A DNA stretch of 64,000 nt, taken from assembly GCF_002286775.1 (NCBI RefSeq), contig NZ_NSGJ01000006.1:1-64000 (forward strand). Direction: 5' to 3'. The notes beneath the pieces are model-generated. The model worked only from the letters and a program-made list of their open reading frames with translations. It ran no database searches and was not told the origin of the DNA. Each line of letters starts with the position of its first letter. The stretch's first letter is position 1. The stretch comes from Myroides sp. N17-2. Its GTDB lineage: Bacteria; Bacteroidota; Bacteroidia; Flavobacteriales; Flavobacteriaceae. Shown in pieces: positions 58,709 to 64,000 of this stretch. The translations under genes were made by a program, and so were the position numbers.

Positions 58709-61700
58709 TTATTGATTATCTGTTGACTCTTTATCCTTTACAAGTCTTTTTATGCGTTCAAGCAAGAAAGATACGATTAGTAAAATTAGTCCTAGCAATA
58801 CAAATGACGCTATACGTCCTCCTTGTGACATATCCCAAACATCGTAAGCATAGAACTTAAGTATAATGACACTAAAACTGATTAGTGAAAGTTTGCGATA
58901 ATAAGCTTTATTCTGTACAATACCTAAAATCATAATACCCATAGATAGTAGCCCCCATAGTATCGGATACCCTATCGTGTGTACGTTAGATAGTATGTGA
59001 CTGTAAGTGCTAGACGTACCGAATGCCCAGACAACTGCGTTGTCTAATTGTACTGAACACAGTAGAACAATTGTATAGAAGAGTACTGTATGTACTGTAT
59101 TCTTCGTAGAGTCATCACCTATATTCGCTTTACTACACCATAATGAGTAATAAAGGTAGGCTAGCCCTATCATTGGCAATATATGGATACCAAAAGTACT
59201 AGTGATATAATTCTCATTTACGTAGATAGAGTTTCTAAGTGTGTAGACCTGTATTAAATACAGTAGCGTTAGAACTCCTGTTATAATTAGCTTAGGATAG
59301 TATTGTTTATCTATTTGCTTATTGCGGTGAATGTATGCTATACTTGCTACATAAATAATCATATAGGTCAGCAAGATGAAGTTTCTCACATCCATCACTG
59401 GGTATTGTACAGTTCTTTGTAATTCTACACGGACAGTGAACTGATAGAATAGTTCTATAAAAGGAACTAAGAATGCTAGTATATAAATACCATAAAAAAA
59501 CACTCTTTCTACTGTTCTGGTGTCTATAAATGAGATGAATTTAATACCGTGTGTATCGTATTCATCAATGTTAGTTTTTCGTAATATTTGGTATGCAGCT
59601 ATAGTAGCAGCTAGTAAACTCAATCCTGTTATAGTAAATGAGTTTAATATTATTTTTAGAGGTTTAAATGACAGATTAGAATCAGGAGCTAGATAAGTCA
59701 TATAGCCACCTAGCTGTGTTAGGTCTATTATATACGATATAACAGCTAATATAGCGATAATCATATAGCCTAATCTGAATATATTTACTTTCGTTTTTGT
59801 CCAGATCCATAGTAGTACCACTATCTCTACAGCCCATACTACGGTGATGTATATACCATCTAGTTGAAGAGGTATTGCTAGTGATACAAGTCCTACTGTT
59901 ATAGCAAGTAAAGTATAGTTGATAGACTTATCGACTTGTTTTGTTTTTAATCTTACCAATATAGCTAATGCAATACCGTTTAGTAAGGCTAAGAATATAG
60001 TAGCCACTCCTAGATAGTTTGCTCCATCGTGGTTAGCGAATATTCTAAAGTAGTAATATAGCGTAACAGTGTTAATCGTGAAGAGGTAGAATAACTGCAT
60101 AGAGTCTATCTCATCTTCTTTTGTACGGATATAACGTACAAGGATTAACAGCATAAATTGGATGAATAGTAAAGTGGCGAAGATTGACTCTCCTACGATA
60201 TATTCAGGTTTATGTGAAGTGGTTAACCAAGTCAACATATAGAGAGTCGTTAGTACAAAACTAAACTTGTCTACCACATACCAATTGTTTCTAATAGCAA
60301 CGACTAGAATTCCTGTATTTAATAGTAATACATAGGTGAATAGAACGATGTAATTACCTTGACCTGTACTGACCATTAATGGGGCTAACATCCCTCCGAT
60401 GAAAGCAAAGATAGCAAGCTCTTGTCTATTGTAATTAATGGATAACAATATAGCAAAGAGGGTAATAACAATCAAGATAATAAAGGCAGTAAGTTGACTA
60501 AATATCTCATACTCTCTAAAGGCTAGCGTTATGGTAATATAGAATATCGCAAAACCTCCACCTACTAGTACAGAAGAGAAAGCGTGGTATTTCTCTTTCA
60601 TTTTATGTGCCACACCAATGATACCGGCGCCTATAACCATTCCTAGAGACACACGACCGATCTCGTTAATCCACTCTTGATCGATAGCGTACTTCACGAA
60701 GAACCCTATCCCTAGCACTAAGGTGATAATACCAATGGCATTTAGCCAATTGACATTCTTTAGTTTCTCTATAAAATCATCAGGATTAGGTGTGCTCGCT
60801 ATTACCTCTACACGCGGTTTATTTTGTGGTATAGGAGGTGGTGTAGTTAATATAGGTTCTTCAGCAGGTTTATTGATAGCATCTATAGGAAGTTCCTCTT
60901 TAGGCGTATCAATTGTCTCTACAGCTTCAGTTAAGCTTTCTTCATTAGATACATTAATTGCGTCTACAGCCTCAACTATAGTTTCTTCTTTCGGAGCATC
61001 AATAATATCTACAACTTCAATAGCAAGCTCATCATTAGATACATTAACAGTTTCTACAACATTAGTTATAGTTTCCTCTTTCGGTGCGTCAATGGCATCA
61101 ACAGTTTCAGAAACAAGCTCTTCATTAGGAACATTTATAGCCTCTACAACATCAGTTATAGTTTCTTCTTTCGGCGCGTCAATGGCATCTACAGTTTCAG
61201 TTACAAGCTCTTCATTAGGAGCATTAATAGCCTCTACAGCTTCAGTTATATCTTCCTCTTTCGCTGTGTCAATAGTATCTACAGTTTCAGTTACAAGCTC
61301 TTCATTAGGAGCATTAATAGCCTCTACAGCTTCAGTTTCTTCTTCTTTAGGTGTATTAATAGTTGGAGTTTTAAAAGAAATCGGAGTCAATAGCCTTGGC
61401 GCAAGAGAAGAAGTGTTGTCTTGTATCTTTATTGATTCGTCTTTTTGCTCAGGTATATCTATTATAGGAGAAGAGTCAACCTCATATTCAGACTTAACCA
61501 TAGGAGTTGGCAGAGGATGGGCATCTTCTGTTACTTCGACTATAGGAGCTTGAGTAGGAATATACTCAACAGCTCTTTTATTAGCTATCTTCTCGATATT
61601 TGTGTTTACAGAATCAAGTGTTCGACTTATTTTACTGAACTGTTCAACCATTTTCATAGTTGCCTGCGTCAAGTCATTTAAAGTGTTATTCTGTGCTTTT

Positions 61701-61789
61701 TTTTTCTCTAAGAACTCAGTGACTTTGTTGTTTATAATGATCACTAGTATCACTAAGCCTAATAAAAGCATAAAAGATAAAACCTCCAT
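58709..61789 (-). CDS. DUF2339 polytopic membrane protein with acidic repeat region
   Basis: 1026 residues. An N-terminal helix (FMLLLGLVILVIII) is followed by a coiled-coil-like segment, a repetitive acidic region (about 148-298), and more than 20 membrane helices from about residue 340 to the end, as in DUF2339. The repeats are five 30-residue units built on AINAPNEELVTETVDAID and a KEET-type linker, and are probably disordered. The membrane part starts with LKNVNWLNAIGIITLVLGIGF. Upstream of, and probably co-transcribed with, the DUF3999 gene. Function unknown. Confidence 0.82.
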   Translation of the reverse strand: MEVLSFMLLLGLVILVIIINNKVTEFLEKKKAQNNTLNDLTQATMKMVEQFSKISRTLDSVNTNIEKIANKRAVEYIPTQAPIVEVTEDAHPLPTPMVKSEYEVDSSPIIDIPEQKDESIKIQDNTSSLAPRLLTPISFKTPTINTPKEEETEAVEAINAPNEELVTETVDTIDTAKEEDITEAVEAINAPNEELVTETVDAIDAPKEETITDVVEAINVPNEELVSETVDAIDAPKEETITNVVETVNVSNDELAIEVVDIIDAPKEETIVEAVDAINVSNEESLTEAVETIDTPKEELPIDAINKPAEEPILTTPPPIPQNKPRVEVIASTPNPDDFIEKLKNVNWLNAIGIITLVLGIGFFVKYAIDQEWINEIGRVSLGMVIGAGIIGVAHKMKEKYHAFSSVLVGGGFAIFYITITLAFREYEIFSQLTAFIILIVITLFAILLSINYNRQELAIFAFIGGMLAPLMVSTGQGNYIVLFTYVLLLNTGILVVAIRNNWYVVDKFSFVLTTLYMLTWLTTSHKPEYIVGESIFATLLFIQFMLLILVRYIRTKEDEIDSMQLFYLFTINTVTLYYYFRIFANHDGANYLGVATIFLALLNGIALAILVRLKTKQVDKSINYTLLAITVGLVSLAIPLQLDGIYITVVWAVEIVVLLWIWTKTKVNIFRLGYMIIAILAVISYIIDLTQLGGYMTYLAPDSNLSFKPLKIILNSFTITGLSLLAATIAAYQILRKTNIDEYDTHGIKFISFIDTRTVERVFFYGIYILAFLVPFIELFYQFTVRVELQRTVQYPVMDVRNFILLTYMIIYVASIAYIHRNKQIDKQYYPKLIITGVLTLLYLIQVYTLRNSIYVNENYITSTFGIHILPMIGLAYLYYSLWCSKANIGDDSTKNTVHTVLFYTIVLLCSVQLDNAVVWAFGTSSTYSHILSNVHTIGYPILWGLLSMGIMILGIVQNKAYYRKLSLISFSVIILKFYAYDVWDMSQGGRIASFVLLGLILLIVSFLLERIKRLVKDKESTDNQ
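60895..61345 (-). repeat. Five-copy 90-bp tandem repeat in the DUF2339 gene
   Basis: On the plus strand CATTAGATAC or CATTAGGAAC/GC recurs at about 60943, 61033, 61123, 61213 and 61303, an exact 90-base period. The repeats stay in frame (30 codons). Copies differ at scattered third positions and a few residues. Confidence 0.85.
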
Positions 61790-62103
61790 ATAATATAGTT
61801 TAACTCATCACAGTAATAACGAAACAGGCTTTTATAAATCAGTCTGTATTAAATCGTTGTTATTACTTTAGTAATGATGAAATGTTAAGTAAATTTAACT
61901 ATAATAGTATTAAGTTGTTAATATAGGAAGTTATTTATTTGCTTTTCATAGTGTTTAATGCCAAGGAATGTTGAATGAGATTAGGCTTTTTAATAGTATA
62001 TGAAAGATCTCTAACCAAGTAAATAACGATTGTATGCTACTAATTATTCTAATAACATTAAGATATTGTAAGGAGAACAAGTGGCGTAAATTTGGCGTAT
62101 AAA
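61790..62103. other. Intergenic region upstream of the DUF2339 gene
   Basis: AT-rich. An inverted repeat (AGTAATAACGA at about 61812 and TCGTTGTTATTACT at about 61855) is the only visible structure. No gene. Confidence 0.45.
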
Positions 62104-62134
62104 AAAAGGTGCGTGATAAACTATCACGCACCTT
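62104..62134 (-). terminator. Terminator of the DUF4870 gene
   Basis: AAAGGTGCGTGATA against TATCACGCACCTTT with an AAC loop. The T-run is on the minus strand. Confidence 0.85.
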
Positions 62135-62156
62135 TATATATGTTTTAGGTATTTAC

Positions 62157-62483
62157 TTAATTTAGAAAAGTAAACGCTTTATCAGCCCAAGCACCAATAA
62201 GTGGTAGTGGCTTTTGTTTTGCACTTGCAGCATTAATAACACCAATTAACCAAAATACAAAAAGCACTAAATAAAGGAAACTTAATATCCCTGCTAAAGT
62301 TGGAACTATTCTAGAAACTATGTTTATAATAATTCCTAAACTGAATGTAAGGACTAGTAATCCGAATGATTGTTTTAAGTGGTATTTTAATAAATCATCT
62401 GCTTTTTCTTTTCCAACAAAGAATGAAACTAACCATCCGATTAGTGTGAAGTAAGATACAATAGATAAAGTTTTGTTATCCAT
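62157..62483 (-). CDS. DUF4870 family small membrane protein
   Basis: 108 residues from the ATG at 62483; the longer frame starts with TTG. Three membrane helices, with the DUF4870-type pattern of an early helix (TLSIVSYFTLIGWLVSFFVG), a polar KYHLKQSFGLL loop, and a last helix followed by INAASAKQKPLPLIG. Function unknown; some related proteins act in envelope or stress responses, but I would not extend that here. Confidence 0.78.
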   Translation of the reverse strand: MDNKTLSIVSYFTLIGWLVSFFVGKEKADDLLKYHLKQSFGLLVLTFSLGIIINIVSRIVPTLAGILSFLYLVLFVFWLIGVINAASAKQKPLPLIGAWADKAFTFLN

Positions 62484-62489
62484 AATCAA

Positions 62490-62880
62490 TTTTTTAAATT
62501 AAACTTTCTTTTTATAATACAAAGGTTAATAAAATTATAATAAGAACTACTATGTTTTTCAATAAAATATTAATAATGTGAACTATATTGTTTGTTATTT
62601 GGTTTGAAATAGCTGTTTTCGGGGAGTTTTAGGTGTTATTTGTTAATACTGCGAAATCATTATTTTGTTAGTTTTTTGATAAAACACATTCTAATCTAGT
62701 CTTTGATTCTAGTAAGATGTCTGTTTTCTAACAATAAAACTAATAGTATGAATGACAGTATTTTAATTTAAAAACATGAGACTTGTCAGTTAATTATTAA
62801 ATCGAAGTATTATCTTTGCACCGAAATTCTTCCATTTAGGGTTTCAAATACATAATAATCTACACTTAAAAGTTTATAGC
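62490..62880. other. Intergenic region upstream of trhO
   Basis: About 390 AT-rich bases containing the trhO promoter box (62811-62818) and no other feature I can support. Confidence 0.5.
62811..62818 (+). promoter_or_regulatory. -7 promoter box of trhO
   Basis: TATCTTTG fits TAnnTTTG, about 58 nt of leader before the ATG at 62881. Confidence 0.5.
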
Positions 62881-64000
62881 ATGCAACTGTATAACACATT
62901 AAGCGCAGAAGAGAGAGCAGATCTTATCGAGCAAGCGGGAGAGAACCGTTTGACTTTGTCTTTCTATGCGTACGCCAAAATAGAAAACCCACAACAATTT
63001 AGAGACGAGTTATTCCTAGCATGGGATGCATTAGACGCTTTAGGACGTACTTATGTAGCGCATGAAGGTATTAATGCTCAGATGTCTGTACCTGCATCAC
63101 AGTTTGACGCATTTAGAGATACGCTAGAGCAATATGACTTTATGAAGGGTATCCGTCTGAATGTTGCCGTTGAGCAAGATGATTTGTCTTTCTTAAAACT
63201 AACAGTTAAAGTTAGAAATAAGATTGTAGCAGATGGTCTGAATGACAATACATTCGATGTTACAAATAAGGGAATTCACTTAAAGGCAAAAGAATTTAAT
63301 TCATTATTAGAAGATCCAAACACTGTAGTAGTTGATTTCCGTAATCACTATGAGAGTGAAGTAGGACATTTCGTTGGAGCTATCACACCTGATGTGGATA
63401 CTTTCAGAGAATCACTACCTATCATTAAAGACCAACTAGAAGACATTAAGGAAGAAAAGAACTTACTGATGTACTGTACAGGTGGTATCCGCTGCGAGAA
63501 GGCATCTGCTTACTTTAGACATCATGGGTTTAAGAATGTGTACCAACTAGAAGGAGGTATCATTGAATACACACGTCAAGTAAAAGCAGAGGGACTAGAA
63601 AGTAAATTCATCGGAAAGAACTTCGTGTTTGACCACCGTTTAGGAGAGCGCATCACAGATGATATTATCTCTAACTGTCACCAATGTGGTAAGCCATGTG
63701 ATACACATGTGAACTGTGCGAATGAAGCTTGTCACCTATTGTTTATTCAATGTGATGAGTGTGCTGAGAAAATGCACGGATGCTGCTCAGACCCATGTTT
63801 AGATATTATCCAATTGCCAGAAGATGAACAAAAGCGCTTGCGTCAAGGTGTTCAGAAGGGTAATCTTATCTTTAAGAAAGGTCGTTCAGAGAATCTTGAG
63901 TTCCAAAAGGAGCGTAATGTATTCGAAGAGATTAAAGCGGTTAAGGTTAGCGCAGTAACACAGATTCGCAAGAAACAAGTGGAACGCAAAGTACTTATCG
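62881..64000 (+). CDS. trhO: Oxygen-dependent tRNA uridine(34) hydroxylase TrhO, 3' end outside the window
   Basis: The frame is open from the ATG at 62881 to the window edge (373 codons visible), starting MQLYNTLSAEERADLIEQ. An N-terminal acylphosphatase-like domain (AHEGINAQMSVP) is followed by a rhodanese domain with the active-site loop YCTGGIRCEKAS, then a Cys-rich zinc region (NCHQCGKPCDTH..CCSDPC). This is the YceA/TrhO family that makes 5-hydroxyuridine at position 34 of tRNA. The C-terminus and stop codon lie beyond 64000. Confidence 0.93.
   Translation, partial: MQLYNTLSAEERADLIEQAGENRLTLSFYAYAKIENPQQFRDELFLAWDALDALGRTYVAHEGINAQMSVPASQFDAFRDTLEQYDFMKGIRLNVAVEQDDLSFLKLTVKVRNKIVADGLNDNTFDVTNKGIHLKAKEFNSLLEDPNTVVVDFRNHYESEVGHFVGAITPDVDTFRESLPIIKDQLEDIKEEKNLLMYCTGGIRCEKASAYFRHHGFKNVYQLEGGIIEYTRQVKAEGLESKFIGKNFVFDHRLGERITDDIISNCHQCGKPCDTHVNCANEACHLLFIQCDECAEKMHGCCSDPCLDIIQLPEDEQKRLRQGVQKGNLIFKKGRSENLEFQKERNVFEEIKAVKVSAVTQIRKKQVERKVLI

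Noticed and set aside
60723..61553. Antisense frame rich in Ser/Thr over the DUF2339 repeats
   Set aside because: Created by the 90-bp in-frame repeats read on the opposite strand; no promoter, and the membrane protein is complete on the other strand.
1..64000. Novel defence, toxin or biosynthetic cluster
   Set aside because: I looked for restriction, abortive infection, toxin-antitoxin, secretion, polyketide/peptide synthetase and prophage genes and found none. Apart from a few unrecognised small proteins the genes belong to core or known families.

Overview
This window is a gene-dense, AT-rich stretch of chromosome from a bacterium of the Bacteroidetes, almost certainly family Flavobacteriaceae. 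The evidence is the Bacteroidetes -7 promoter motif TAnnTTTG in front of many genes, the lack of clear Shine-Dalgarno sequences, and lineage-typical families (DUF4837, DUF2480, DUF3078, DUF6266, SufA-B-C-D/S-E, HU-CCDC81/SPOR). A Myroides-like genus fits from memory but was not checked. There is no phage, transposase, integrase, CRISPR array, rRNA or tRNA; this is mostly core genome.

Layout. 1-5.6 kb: a roughly 1 kb non-coding stretch, then ybeY-mnmG, a methyltransferase and an OmpH-like lipoprotein. Five 16-bp parS-type palindromes lie between 131 and 3434, marking this end as origin-proximal. 5.7-13.5 kb: Pif1-like helicase, holB, pgk, a LysM lytic transglycosylase and a DUF4837 lipoprotein. 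13.5-24.5 kb, all leftward: kup, a secreted phosphatase, rnpA, an M1 and an S8 peptidase, a metallo-beta-lactamase-fold hydrolase, a DUF6266 protein and a lipoprotein. 25-41 kb: the SUF iron-sulfur genes in two blocks (sufABCD; sufSE, DUF59, DUF2480, DUF3078), separated by leftward nrdAB and a hemin uptake operon (hmuTUVS). 41-51 kb: asnA behind an Asn-rich leader peptide and terminator, hflX, a low-complexity Ser/Tyr/Arg protein, an S1/P1 nuclease, a thioesterase, an HU/SPOR protein, dprA and trpS. 51-64 kb: plsC, small membrane proteins, recA, def, twin lipoproteins, a VOC protein, DUF3999/DUF2339 membrane proteins, DUF4870 and the start of trhO.

The most notable observations are: (1) a complete 1:2 / 2:3 / 3:4 attenuator with an Asn-rich leader peptide (8 Asn in 26 codons, absent from ordinary annotation) in front of asnA; (2) the parS cluster, in which one site encodes the C-terminus of YbeY, one abuts the mnmG start codon, and one forms the core of the mnmG terminator palindrome; (3) dispersed intergenic repeats, including MITE-like elements of about 120-170 bp with inverted ends and arrays with an exact 11-bp period; (4) promoters so close to the ATG that holB and the HU/SPOR gene are probably leaderless.

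The SUF, ribonucleotide reductase and heme-import genes form one iron-centred neighbourhood. The convergent gene pairs are separated by strong bidirectional terminators that often begin at the stop codons themselves.
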